A stretch of DNA of 64,000 bases, taken from Aphelocoma coerulescens. Taxonomy: Eukaryota > Chordata > Aves > Passeriformes > Corvidae. The notes under the pieces are model-generated. The model ran no database searches. It was not told the origin of the DNA and was given only the letters and a program-made list of their open reading frames with translations. The position numbers and the translations under genes were made by a program. Shown here piece after piece: positions 44,830 through 58,424 of the stretch. Location of the stretch: the NCBI RefSeq assembly GCF_041296385.1, contig NC_091015.1, forward strand, positions 58,408,345-58,472,344, read 5' to 3'. The stretch's first letter is position 1. Each line of letters opens with the position of its first letter.

Positions 44830-46860
44830 ACAATGACACTAGGTCAGACAAGAGGTCTGGGCAGTCCACTGTCCCATCTGACAGTGGTCAGAAATGGCTA
44901 CTAGAGACATGTACATGAGCAGGACAAGTGTCTAGAGGCACCCTGTCATTGAAGGACAAAATGCTGGGTTTAGAAAGCTTTATTCCACAGAGAACCATGG
45001 TCTTCGAAGAGTCCAGTTAGAGCATCCTATTCTGCTTATGTAGAGACTTCATTGATCTTTATGACTACAAAATCTTGATGCTCTTTCACATCCAGTTTCT
45101 GTAGGATCTACTTTGCAGGTGCCTAAAGGACACCTGAGATTTTTCTCCCGCCTCAAAATTGCCATCTCTGTGGAGTAAATTTATAGTTCTGGAAGTATAG
45201 TAAGGCTCTGCTGTATCCTACAGTCCCAAATCTTGTGCTCACCACTGCATTCCAAGTCAGTAGTCAGTGGGCGTGCCATTTCTCGCCTTTTCCTCATAAG
45301 CACTGGATGGGTATTTCAGGCTTTCACTGCTCACCTCGTGCTTCTGCCACCTGTTGGTCCTGCTTGTCCCTTTTCTCTGACTCTCAAATATCCATGAATC
45401 CATATTCAGAAGTAGTAGTTCAGCCTTGGAGGAAGTACTAGCAGCAGCTCCTTTAACTGTGGTGCTTTTTATTTCCCTTTCACAAAAATCTCCAAAGTCA
45501 TGTAAGTGACCTGCAGTTGAAGCAAGTCTTTCACTGCAGTTTCTCCTCTTCAGACTTCTGTGACCAGGCAGAATTTAATGCAGATAGAAATTGTGTTGAG
45601 CATAGGCTGAGTTTACTGCAAGTTCCATTCATTTAAACTGCCTTTTATATCCCAGAGATCATTTACATAGGATGTTGCTTGACAAAGGTATTTTCCTATG
45701 AGTTGTAGGTGACAAAGTACAGTTTTTTCCTGGGTCCAGAAAGGATTTGAGGCTATCTGGTCTTGAGGCTAAGAAAACTGAACTCCTTAGCCATGCTGCT
45801 GGCTTTCTTATCTGCTGACACCTGCTGAATTATACCTCAGATGCCTGTGTGCTTGACTTTCCATTATATACATCTTGGAGATGCTTTTTATTGAAGAAAT
45901 GGGCAATTCCACCACTGCCTGGATATGCTGTTCAAGTGAAAGGACCCATCTGATATTCAAAAAAAGAATTTTTCACTGTTCTGGGCATTTTCCTTTTAAT
46001 GTAGGAAATGTACTTTGGTGGCACTGGAAGTGCAACATCATTGTCCAGGAAGGCAGGTGAAATATGAGCAATCACAGTGTCCTACTCAGCCTGGAATTCT
46101 CTCTCCTTGTGCTGGGAATGACTGTGCCAGACATTTTCCTATTGACAGTAGGGATGGGAAGGCTTGTAGAACTTGTGGATTTGCTGACAGGCATGATCAA
46201 GCCAACTAAAGACAGCTTGCCAAAAAAGTACCGAATCAGGCAGCCACAGTGGTTTACTGCCTTGGGAGTAAAGAATCCAGCAGGCTGTTTCTCCTCTGAC
46301 TTCTCTGCTTGGAGATATTCAGAAGTTGAGCTTCTTGCTGGTGGTGAATGAGAAGTGATACTTCTTCCACTTAATGAGGCAGTGCTTTGTTTGGCATATT
46401 TCTTGTTCCACGGTCAGTACTCTCCCCAAGTTAGACCTCTGCCAAGAAGCACACAGCTCATCTACGTACTTCTGATACGTTTGCTCTCAGCTCTTCATTC
46501 AAGTGGCAGAGCCTCTGGAAGTGCCTCTTTGCTCTAAAGCCTCTTTAGAGCACTCTGTGTTCTGCCCTTGCAGAAATGGATACTCGGGGGCTTTTTCTTG
46601 GTGGTATGGCAGAAGCAGTTTTTTAATTGTGAAGGACACCATAATTTACAGTAGAAAAGGACTTGAGTATGTCAGCCAAATGAGCTATATTCCTGTCCCT
46701 GTGCTGTTCAAGATCTCTTATAGGTCTTTGGCAAGTTCTCTGCAAATATGAGAGCCCTGTTCCAAGTCTTCTAGGGAATTGCCTGCTTGTATACCATTTG
46801 GAAGCTTTATGTAATCTAGGTGTTAGTAGGAAACCTCAGGCTGCCTCAACAAGATGTCTG
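44830..46860. other. Unidentified complex segment, possibly an ancient repeat
   Basis: Base composition here is more even than in the flanking intron, with fewer A/T runs. The start (GGTCAGACAAGAGGTCTGGG, then CATCTGACAGTGGTCAG, 44843-44890) resembles the opening of an old sauropsid interspersed repeat (GGTCAGACCAAAGGTC..., ...GACAGTGGCCAG) that I recall only loosely. The remainder matches nothing I know. No gene is claimed. Borders are approximate. Confidence 0.3.
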
Positions 46861-49800
46861 GCATCCTCTCTTTTCCCAAAATGTCAATTTAGGTCAGTAG
46901 CCTTTAAAATAGATTAAATGTAGAAATGATGATCCCTCAAAAGAGCCATGTGGCCTTGGAAGAAATGCTTACTGATGAAACCTAATCATGACAGAAGTTT
47001 GTGTCAACTTTCCATTGTATTTTTAATGAGAAACTCTGTGGGGCTGGATCATTAATCTTAGTGTTGTAATTTGAAACAAGGTAAACTTCATACTTTTTGC
47101 AGTGTTTTCAGCAGGAAGATAATACATGGTGTATTTTAATCTATAGTTCATTGGCTTTTAAAACTCTTTAGTACATTGGCGTGCTGGCATTATTATGTGC
47201 TTATTGTTTCACACTGATAACGTTACACTTTTTGAAACAACCTCTCTTAGAAATCAAGTAACTGAACCAGGTGAACAGTTTGGCAGAAGAAGGCTGTGAG
47301 GACTATAGTAACACCATACATGAAGGAACCATAGGAAGCTGTCCCCAACTTCAGGACATTTTCAGTTATGTTTTTGTATCTGTCATTACGCCTTTTTCCC
47401 CTTCTCAATAACAGACATACAGCTCTTTGTTGAAAAGTATTAAAATGGTGCTTGTTTGCTTCTTTTTGGCTCAATTTCCTAGGAGAAGACATTTTACAGC
47501 CTTTAGAGGCTTTAGTAGGAAAAAATTTAACTGGAAAGGCTCTGCATAAAACAAATGTGAGACTGAAAGGTGAAATCTCAGCCAGCTGGAGTTAACCTCA
47601 TTAAAACTACATGCTGTAGTTAAGAAACATTTGTGTTAAAAGGGCTTCAATAAATGTGAAACTGTAAATACACATTGTTAGTGAATGGACTTGAAACAAG
47701 ATAGACTCATGCTCACTGTATCGATTGTCTCCAGACTCAAGAGAGTTCTGTGTTCACTTTAGAAAAAAAAAAGATTCATAAACCAAAAGGTTTTTTTTAA
47801 ATTTTGAATTCTGCAGAAAATAAGTTTGTGAATGTTTTCTCTTATTTTTATTAGCCCTCATTAAGTGATTTCCAAAGTGCTGTATTTGTTGTGTAAAATA
47901 AACTAGGATTTTTTTGTTTTCCTTGTTCTACATTGGGCCCTTGTATGACATGAAGCTGTTCTGAGGTAACACTAGTCAGCAGAGCACCCCCAACATTCTG
48001 TGGCACTTGGTTTTATTTTTGATTTCCAGGTTGTAGTGAAATTCAAGGATTTTTCTTCAACATCCCAACTAAAAAGTCTTTTCTGTTGATCTGAGCTGCC
48101 TTTGAGATTAGCCTTGGGTATGAGAGTCTGAATCAGAGAATTTACTACAGAATGCCTGTTTGCTTCCTTTTCCCCACAGTTAATGTCAATTAACTTCCAT
48201 CCCAAGAAATCCTTGCCCATGGAATTGCTGGGTTGCAATCCTGTAGTCATGAACTGCAGCTATTTTAATCTAATCCAAAGTTCAGGGAAGTAGGAGGACA
48301 TTCAACTGTCCGTGTCCTCTGAGAGTTACTGGATTTTGTTGTTGTTATTCCCCTGAACGGCACTTGAGGTTAAGGTTCCCTTGCATGCGATCAGTGCTCT
48401 GTTTTTCTTGACCATTTTAAGTGCAATAAATGTGCAATCACTGGCATTTCCATTCCTGTAGCAAATACCTTCCTTTGTAGCTCTCTTCAGCAGGGGGATT
48501 GAAAAATCCACCTTAATGAAGGATCTGAATAAAAACAAGCATGATAAATTATGTGTGTATATATATGTATACACACCTATACATATACCTTCAGAAAATA
48601 TGTATATGTGTCCATAACACTGTTCATTAGTCTCTCTGTTTTCTGTGTGTCATCCAGGTGATAGTTCATACTACCCTATTTTTCACTTAATTTCTGGAAG
48701 TTTCAATTAGATTGTACAATTCATTATATTGGTATAAGCATGATGCTATATAGACAGTCTTCTCTCAAAAGGCTCATAGTTTAGAAGTCAGCTTATAAAT
48801 GGATAAAATAGGGAGAGAGTAACAGTGGAGCAAAAATTAAGAGGTCTGGAGATAAAAGCACACCACAATACATAGCCTAGCCTGCTTGTGACATCTCTGC
48901 CTGGGGTTCTAGTCCCAGACATCTTACTGGCAATCGTGGTTGTACCAGACAGTGATGAGAATAAGGAAGACAACCCAGCCCTTGTTTAGCTGCTGACAAT
49001 GAGTACTGATTTTTTCAAGCAGTAGGAAGGGGAAGCAATTTGGTTATATTTTCATGTGGGTTAATCTAGAAGGAAAAAGAGGAAGGAGGGAGGAGGAAGA
49101 TGGACTGAAATCAGCTGACTCTGCCACTTGGAGTTCTTACGGACTGTGACTGTGTTGAAGAGTAAGCAAAGATGACCATTCCAAAATGTTCCTGCATTGC
49201 GGCTTTGCGGAGTAGCAGGTGTGATTCCTCTTTGTAGGGTGGTGTGTTTGTGTGTGGGAGAAGAGTCTAAAAATCTGTTTCATCTCTTTTGACAGTTGTA
49301 TATGCTTTCACAACAGAGAAGCAGGGAATGCAAATTATTTCTGCAATATAAGTATTTGCACCTATGTTGGAAATGGTTTTTGGAACATATAAATTAAATG
49401 TTCTTTAAAAGATAAGAGCTAGAAAAACACATTAAACTCAAGTTACTTTGACCTTCTGTCTTGCCCTAGTGAACTTTTAGAAGTAAAAGATAAACATGTG
49501 CTTTCTAGGACATGTAAAAATGGTAATTGTGTAGTTTGTGATGACAGGTGATGTGAATTGTTGTTAATAAAGTATCTGTTTAAATTGTTCCAGAATGGGC
49601 ACTGACAACCGTAGTGAAAATTCTATATTACTGAAACTATTACATCACACTATCTCAAATCATTCTGTTTTGGCATCAGAATTACAGATGATACAAATCA
49701 ATTGTTTGTGTTCCTGGTTGTTCTCGGTAGTTTCTGTGATGTAAAATAATTAGTGCAATTTTCCGCATTCAAGTGTAAAACTAGGAACAAATTAAAGTAA

Positions 49801-52800
49801 AATATAAATAGGTTATTAGGAAGTTACCTTAAAAACCCAAAATAAGACTAATGCTATCATGTTCATAAAAATAGCGTAACTTCAAAACTCACCTGTTGAA
49901 ACTGGACAAATGGGCCAGAGTCTCAAATGTATGTCCTTTTAATTATTTATGAAAACTGAGTGCCAAGAGAGAAAAGAAATACACGAGTGCTTTGAAAATT
50001 ACCATGGGAGCGTGAACATTGTGCATGAGTTGAAAGATGACTGCATGAGCTTCCAGTTGAGTAGAAACCAATGTTAATCAATTTGAGATAAGCCTAAAAA
50101 GTCAGGCATCTGTATTCTTGCTGCTCATGGAACTGCTTGTATTCCTTCACATCCAGGATTTGGTCTTACCTAATGTATGCTCCAGACCTTGTACTAAGTT
50201 AATTACGCTGTTAATTTCTTTGTTTTATAATTTTCTTATTTACTTGTGCTTGGTAAATATTTATTAATTGAATGTCTGTGAAGAGGTAGTATTATTAATC
50301 TTTTGTACCTGTGAAACAGTGTACAAAGGAATTGAGGCTAAACTTGTTGAAACTATGCATTCAGTGTTAAGGATCAGCTTCAAACATTACTGACTAACTT
50401 TCTTGGAGCATGTAATATTCAATACATAATTCCAAAGGAATTTGCATGCTCAAGAGCAGCTTCAAGTTTTACAGTGTGTATGCTGGTGCTGTCATCTTCA
50501 GTCCACATAAGAATTATTTTGTGCTTCCTCTTAAGTACAGGAGTCCTGTATTTGTACCTGACTAACATGTCACACCTCAAGGCTTGAGATGTGCTATCCT
50601 GATAGTTGAAACCTGGCACCACTTTCTTCCTTGTAAGCACAGCTCACTCCTAATTTCTGCTTGTCCCTCCTGCTGCTGTTCTTTCGTGGGGTGTATAATT
50701 GTATGGAGAGATCTGCTTAGCATCTTAGTCCTCAGAGACAGCACCCTGGGTGGAAACTTCTGTTCATGAGCATGTCTCTGGCATGTAGGAGGAATGTTTT
50801 AATGGAACAGGTGCAGTACAGGTGGGCTCTCTTGGGAAGTTCTCTAACCACATCTGCCAAGTTTCTAACATAGGCAGATAAAGTAAGGAATACAAGGTAT
50901 TGTAAAGGTATTTTAAGATATGCTGTTTTGTTCAGTTTATGCTGCCGTTTCAGCTTGAATGATTTTCTGGGTGCCTCAGGGACAATGACTTTTGGCATTG
51001 GAAGAAGTGGGGTGGACACTTCAGGTCAGAATGAATGTCAGTCACTGGGGCTGAACATGACAGAATTCATCTGTCAGTTTCCTTAAAGTGGGCTTTCTGG
51101 TGAATGCTTTTCTACTCTTTTTAGTCACTTGAATTGTTTTCTAAGCTGGTTAAAAAAAACCAGGAAGGCTTTGCCAGTCCAGATTCTGGGAAAAAAATAA
51201 AAGGCTCATTTGGGTTTAGTATTATATCTGAGGGTTTAAAAACACATTTCTGAAATTTATTTCAAAAACTCTGGTGGCTTGTGTTGGGACAACTGAACAA
51301 CTACTGATATTAATTGTCTGCCTGGGTGTCTTTGTCAAAGACAGTTCAGCTTAAGTCAATGACATTTTAGGCTAGGTTACTGCATCATCAACTACAGTGG
51401 CCCATGAGACTGGTACAGGTTCGTTTTGCTGTTCCTCTCCCTCTCCTGTCCCCCTATATGCAGGTAATAACTACCATCAGACAAATGTGTTGAGCAACCC
51501 AGTAAGGTAATCTCCCAATGAAATTTTATTTGTGAGGTTTCTCTGGTAGACAAGGTGTGTGCTTGCAAAAGTTTATAATAACAGAGAGATTTTGGAGGAT
51601 GGGGAGTTACTTGTTTGCAGGTGCAATTGTTTTCTTCAGGAAATGGACACAAGGCAGCTGAAATTCAGTTGATGAAAACTTTTATCTAAGCTAGGATCTC
51701 TGCAGCTCTTCATGTTTTGGTCTTCCCCAAAATTTTATTGGCAGAGGTGTGGCAATTAGCAGCATGATCTGTTTCTTAACTTGTATAGCAAAGCCAGTAA
51801 GTGATGCTAACAGTAAAAGTTACTTAAATTAACATAATTTAATCTAAGTCTAATTATATCCATCCTGTAGAATTTACCAGTGTAACTATCTGAAAGTATG
51901 TGGCTTGTTTAAAAAAAAACTTGTCTAATGTTGATCAAAGTGTTTTTTACTGGAGCAGCTGCTGCTTCTTTGTTGCTCTCAAATGTTTTCCTAACTTAAG
52001 CAGGCAAGCTGAAGGCATCTATACTAAGTGACTCTCAATCACCCAATGATGAAAGAACACCTTTGTGCTTCATACAGATACTTGAGACTGAAGAATAGTT
52101 ATTTGCTTGTTTTAGGGGAGGTGTTTATTCAAGTTTGTCAGTTGAAGTCCACAGATCAGTTTTTCAAACATGGAAATAAGAATATCTAGAATGTTAGAAT
52201 CTTACTATATGAAGGTCTCTATGCACAGTATATCAAGTAGCTTTAGGTAGCTCGGTAGTTTAAAATGCCAAGGGAATTTTCAAAACTTCTCAATCTCCAG
52301 CCAATTTTCCGAACATTTGGTTTCTGTTTTACAGAAGGAGACTTACGTAAAGTGCATATGAAAAGATGCTGTTCTAGACTATTTTAGTAATTTTATGATA
52401 CCTGGAAAGATAAAGAGACTCCTTACTGAGCTACTGAGATTGAAATCAGTCTATACAGGAGGGCATTATCAGAGTCATTGTCTTAAAAGTCACCTATGCC
52501 ATCTCAGAGGTGGTAATTCAGATTGTGAAGCACTGGAAATTTCCTTCCCTGGCCCCTGACAGATAACCACTTTAAAAGTAAGTAATAAGGCCTGACCCAA
52601 GGATAAACAAGTAGATTTTGCAAAGACTGAGAGCTACAGAAAATTCAGGAAAAATGCCAGTTACAGAGACTAACAGACAGCAGAATGTACATTCAAAGGA
52701 AGAATTAGATATGACCTTTGCAACATCTGCCCACTAGGGCTGGGAACAGAATGTGGTTATTATTGCAAGTACCATGCTGAAGAAACAATTAGGTTTTGTG

Positions 52801-55800
52801 TCTTCATCAGTGGTAGGGTTGTTGTGATCTATTATTTATAACTTGTGTGTGTACATTTGCTTGTTTGTTTGGTATCAGCACTTTCCTTAGATCCAGTGTC
52901 TTGTGATAGAGGCTGTCCATTTAACTATGTAGCTTTTGCAGTTGTCCTTCCTTGAGTTCATTTTGATTATGTATTGCTCTATTCCCCTCAGCCTGTACTT
53001 AGACTTTCAGCAGCTGTACTTTTTAAGCTGCCTGGGCTGATTTCCTTCCCTGTCTTCTCTAACTGATTTGTATCCTGAGTCAGCCACTGGACTGTGTTGC
53101 CTTGGTGTTTGTATGGCCCCAGAGTGAGGCAGACTAGGGAACTTGCTCACTGAAACTATTCATCTTGGCCAGTTTATTTTATTCCCAGTTTAGCCCCTCC
53201 CTGTTGTGACTTAGTGCTCAGCTGTACCAGTGCTAGAATGAGAGAGGTCAGTAGGAGTGAGTGGGAGTTGCCAGTTAACCTATTATATGAAAAGCTGAGT
53301 AAGTACTTGAGCTTATCCTGGCCATTTATCCCACGCAGAGCTGAAGCTGCTGTCTGTTCCTGATTTACAGCTGATTGTTTATTAACCCACAAAGCCAGAA
53401 GGGTAACAGTAGTTTTTTCTTTCAGAATGATCTGCATCTTTTGCTTCGGTCTCTGATAGATAAGAAATGAAGCTTTTGAATTAGCTGAGACAAAGACGTA
53501 GTTTTTTGTTGTCCTTCAGAAAAAATAATTGTAATCCTCCTCATTTTACTGCATGCAGTTAGAGATTTCTGAGGGATAAAAGACATCTGAGAAAGAGTAT
53601 CCCTTCCAAAGTTTACTAATGTTAAATTGTGATGCATGTTGTATCAGAAAATAGTTAAATTTTTTTAGGGAAACATTTTGAGAAAAGACTTTAGGAAGAA
53701 AAAGTGAAACAAAGTTGTAGAGTTTTTGTTACTCCTGAGTTTCTGTACCAGCTTTGAAATTCCCTTTTTTCACAGGGAAATTTTTTGTTGTGAAATTTCT
53801 GTCAAAAGACCTATAAAAGTAGAAAAAACTGAATTTGACTAGTGCTTTGATATGCCTGCTACCAAATACAAATCAAGCAAATTTTTGTACTTTTAGGCCA
53901 GCACTTGTGTACTTTATTAACAGTTAGGCATGCTTTGAATAAACAGTTCTCTGTTTCAAAACAGAAATACAAGTCCAAAATCACGTTCAAATCTTTATTT
54001 TCCCATATAGTGTTAGCCCATTGTTTTGTCATCCCATGATGTACAGATTTGTAGATACGACTGGGGAGAGCATCAAGGCAGTAGAGCAAGTGAGCATTCC
54101 AAAGTTGTGATATATTGGAAAGATTTCAAGTGTCTCAGTCTGAAGAGGGGAAGAACTCAACCACAGGAATTAACTCCTGGGTGAAAAAATTGGTTTCACA
54201 AAAGGCTGGGTAATTCCCTTGCTTGCAGACGGTACCCTTTCTGGTATTGAGTTATTCTCAGTGCTGAACTCAGCCTTATGACTGGAATAAACCTTCTTCC
54301 AAAAAAAGACTCCTAGGGCCTTGCAAAATGTTGGAAATCCTTAAATTTAACTCATGAAAGTGTCATCTCTGTTAGCAGTCTGCAGAAAGTGAGGGGTTTA
54401 TTTTCTTTGCCTCCATTTCCAGACTCATTGGACTTCAGTTTAAAAAACAACAAACCTGAAGACACAAAAAAGAGAAACCTATCACAGCCCCCTACAACTC
54501 CACTGTAAAACTGAGAGGGGCTTCTGCTGCCATGATTTGCTTCCATATCAAGTCCATCTGTTATGTTTGGTATATTCTCACCAGCTTCCTGAAGTGGAAC
54601 TGAGACTTCCAGGGCTCTCTGTGAGTCTAACTAGAAGGCTTGAAGGATAAGAATAAGTAAAGGTTATGAATGAAAACTGACAAACACTATATATAGATAA
54701 GATGTCTTGTGTGTATTTTTCTTCCTCTCCTTGAGAGAACTTTTTCTTCTGTGTCTCAGCTGAAACAAGCTCAGTTGGATTCAAGTCCAATGACAGAGTA
54801 ATGTAATTACGCAGTTGATGAGGCTCTGGATGTTAGCTATGTGCTGAGCACATAAAGATGTTAAAAATGCAGTGGGCTTAAAGCCCCCTAGAATTGTTTA
54901 TAGTGTTCTTGCCTTTAGGAATGCAGTAGCTGAACTTGTCTGTATTTGGTCAAAGGACTGTGTGTTCCGTAGGGAGCCTTGAACATGCACTTCTCAGTCG
55001 AAGGAATTAATACTAGAGGGAGATCTAAGAAATTTGTAATCACAAGCTTGATCTGAGAAGGTAAGCAACACCAGCAGCAAAACAGCTTATATGTGTGCTT
55101 TCTCAGATATATCAGTTTCGGGTCTGGAGGTAGCGCTGTCTGAATTGAGAATTTAGTAAAGCTCTAGTGTTGCTTTTGTGGAGGAGAGTCACAGAAGCCT
55201 TACAGAAGCATGAGAGATTCTTTGAAGGCATCTGCATGTGCATGACTGTTATGTATCTTGTTAGCATAGTAAAATACTTTCTCCTGAATTGGGAAACAGC
55301 AGGTGGAGTTCTGTCATTTTTTGATTGTCTCTACAGAAACGGTGACTTTTTAAACCGAATTGGTAAACATACCTACAGAGAGATTGGAAAGGGAAGGGAA
55401 AAATTGAACAGTATTTTTCCTCCTCGGGCAGTGTGGACTTCTGACTTCTATACAATATGAAGTTACTTCATACTTTGTTCCGGTATGCATATGTGATCAT
55501 GCAGTTGAGAAGGAGAAAAATCAGTGAACTAGAAGTGAAATGTGGTTTACAGATAACTTTGAAAAAGTGTCACCTGCCAAAAATCCCACATAATGGTTTT
55601 TTTTACCAGTCAACGAGGTAACAAAACAATTTTCAGACAGTATTAGTTTAAAAGACAAGTGGTTTGTAGATGTGAACTAGTTGTTGAAACTAGGGAAGAT
55701 GGAAAGTTCTCTGTGTCTGGACTGTGTCAAATGGATTTTAAATGTAGTCTGTCCCTTCTCTTTCTCTTTTTGAAATAAAAAATTGTTATTCCTTAGATAA

Positions 55801-57316
55801 AGGATTTTCTCTTACTGCTCAGGATGCATTGCTAAATGATGTTTAGGTGCTAGAAATATCTGTCATATAGTCCATGCTGTTTCCTAATTTTAAGTGCAGT
55901 ATTTTAAGGCAGACTAAAGATGACAGCATCTACTTACTTAGCAAAGGCAACTTCATCTCCTTTTAATTTTTTTCTCTATGGTGTACAGGAGTGAACTAGG
56001 AATACTTGAAATCCAAACATTTTTCTATATTTTTGTGTTCCTGGCCTATATGTGTCAATTTGTAATGTTTCTGTAGTTTGTTCCCTAGGAAAAAAAAAAA
56101 TTGATAAGTAAGGGATGGGAATACAAAGTACTTTTATCCTGCTTTAACACAGGTGTTTGTGTATTTATGTAACTGAATAATAATACAGGACTTATATAAG
56201 CTTAACTTTTCCATTTACTTTTCCAGAGTATGTATTGCATATTGACTCTCATTGTTTTTGTTCTGTGAGACTTTCTTAAATGTCGGAGTATTTGTGGACA
56301 AATAAATGAGGTTATGTCCTGAGCATCTAAGTAGTTGATTGTACCACCTACTTTAAAATGGTGCTGATGGGCCAAATTACTTCTTTCAAGGTTTCTCTCC
56401 ACAAAATTCTGCTCTGACGAGGATGCTCTCCCTTTGAAGAGCTGAACAAGTTTGTGTGGCAGAAGGGTGTGTTCTGGGTGTAAATGGATCTTTCCCTCTT
56501 CATTTTTTTTAGCTGGTCAGATACCCATGAACTTTATGGAAGGGTTTGTTCCCTCTAATCTCTGGAAGGAGAATAAATAGGTGGTTATAATTTCATCTTT
56601 CTCTTCTGGCTGCCACTGGCAATTGTGACAGATGGTGTTGGAGATACACATGTTGAAATGTGTTACGTTACAGCATCGCTTTACAGCATCTTTGAGCTAA
56701 GGCACTTCAAATCTATTAGATGTTCCTGTATCATACTGCAGGTACTGCATCCAAATTCTGTGGTTTTACACTAATGAGCCACAAAGGTATGGGAGAGATC
56801 TTGTTTTGCATAGCAGTGTTGAGATCTAGTAAGTTTGCCATCAAATTTGTAGTAGTAGTGCACCCTCATGCTTTGAAACTGCATGTGTATACAAACACAG
56901 CAGACATAATTTCCTTCTCACTATAATTAGGAGATCAGGGACTGTAAACCATGAAGCATCTTTTTAGAGTGCAGCCACAAAGAATTTGATTTGGGAGAAT
57001 TCTAGCTTTTTGTTCTGATTGACCACTCAGACTCTTAAATGTTTTTTTGTTATGGTTTTTATTTGTTCTGTAGTTAATAAAACGTGTCTTCTCTGTGTGA
57101 TGCCTCCATTTCAGTTGCACTCTGCCAGTCAGGGAGGACATTCTGCCATCTATCCTGTTGGCCTCACTCCGAAAGAGACACTTGTTCCTGAGGACTCATT
57201 TACTATAAGGGATTATGTTTTTCCTTTCAAGAAGGAAATGTTCAACTGGACTAATTCTCTCCATGTGGTTAATATGTTTTGTCATATTACCTTCCTGATA
57301 CAATTATTGAAGATAC

Positions 57317-57387
57317 ATGGATTCTGCCAAGCTTCACCTTGTGCTTGGATACTTATGGATTCTGCCAAGCTTCACCTTGTGCTTGGA
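57317..57387 (+). repeat. 33-bp exact direct repeat, period 38
   Basis: The word starting ATGGATTCTGCCAAGC and ending GTGCTTGGA occurs at 57317-57349 and again at 57355-57387, separated by TACTT. This is a recent local duplication inside an intron. It makes part of a chance 127-codon open frame (57019-57402). Confidence 0.9.
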
Positions 57388-58344
57388 GTTCTAAACTTGT
57401 AGCGTAGTTTGGACTTGATGACCTTGTTCTTTGATTTGATAGCAAACTGGAGTTCATTTTTTTTAAAGAAGGGGCCTTTCTTGGTAACCTGAGTTTTTGC
57501 AGGAAAGCAAAATCCAGACATTGTTTTCAAGTGGTTTTCTTGCTTAGAATTGTCTTAATTTCTATCCAAGATTTTAATGAGATTTGCAACTGTATACCAG
57601 TGTGAAACCAGCAGGTTTCTTGTCAGTATTCTTCCCTGGTCCTTCTGCTGGTTATCTTTGGCTGTCATGTGAAATAGTTCATCATGAGTGGTCTGAAAAC
57701 AAGGTCAGCAAATTTTGCTCCAATACAAATTCTCCTCACTATGTCTTTTCTTTCATTGTTGAAGTTCTTGTAACCTTAAGACTCAGAAATGTACCTCACA
57801 CTTCTTAGCTCCATGTGAGAATACTGGAAAAGACAAAAACCAACCCCCAGACTTTCAGGGCTGATTACTTAAGGCACATACGTTAAGATGAAAATTCATC
57901 TTGAGGAATCCATATAGTGACAGTTAGCTCTTGCTTTGGTAAATAATATGAAATTCTGAGCTTTATTTTAGAACATTTTTATTATCAGGGTGCAGGTTTC
58001 AGAATTGAATGCAAACACTGGTAGAGGATTGTTATATGAAATATGTTTCCAATTAGACACAAAAATAAAATTTATGATGCTGTTAAATTTGTCAAATTGA
58101 AAATTGTTGTAAATTCCAGTTGCTTGGAATTGCTCATTTTTGGGGAAAAAAGGTCTTTTTCTTTTCTTATGGTGAAATGACAGTTCAATGTCTTGTGATT
58201 CTACACATGATGTACAATTCTATTCAAAAATGCAGCATTTTTGTAAGTCATACTAAATGCTTGAAAAGTAGGTATATTGAAAGATGCTTCTTAAAACCTT
58301 GATGTATGTTACATCCTGTTTAACAGTATTTTATGTTTATTTAG

Positions 58345-58424
58345 GTTCCTCTAAAGAAGGGGGAGCTGGAGCTGTGGATGAGGATGATTTTATTAAGGCA
58401 TTTACAGATGTTCCTACTGTACAG
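58345..58424 (+). CDS. CLASP2: CLASP2 internal exon, entry to TOG2 (GAVDEDDFIKAFTDVPTVQ)
   Basis: The exon is 80 bp, between acceptor TTATTTAG and donor GTAAGA. GT completes Gly, then there are 26 codons: SSKEGGAGAVDEDDFIKAFT followed by DVPTVQ. EGxGAVDEDDFIKAFxDVP is conserved between CLASP1 and CLASP2 and immediately precedes the first helix of the second TOG domain. It follows a 15.4-kb intron. The exon ends in frame (phase 0) at CAG. No in-frame stop occurs on joining to 42993. Confidence 0.95.

Larger units (their letters stand above)
42994..58344 (+). other. CLASP2: CLASP2 intron, 15.4 kb
   Basis: Mostly AT-rich intron, donor GTAATG and acceptor TTATTTAG. It holds a TA/TG microsatellite-like patch (48552-48610), an unidentified more complex stretch (about 44830-46860) and a 33-bp duplication (57317-57387). 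No exons or recognised CR1 copies are seen. Small open frames are judged chance. Confidence 0.8.

Noticed and set aside
57019..57402. 127-codon plus-strand open frame
   Set aside because: It is extended by a local 33-bp duplication, has no homology, and is not joined to CLASP2 in phase. Judged chance.
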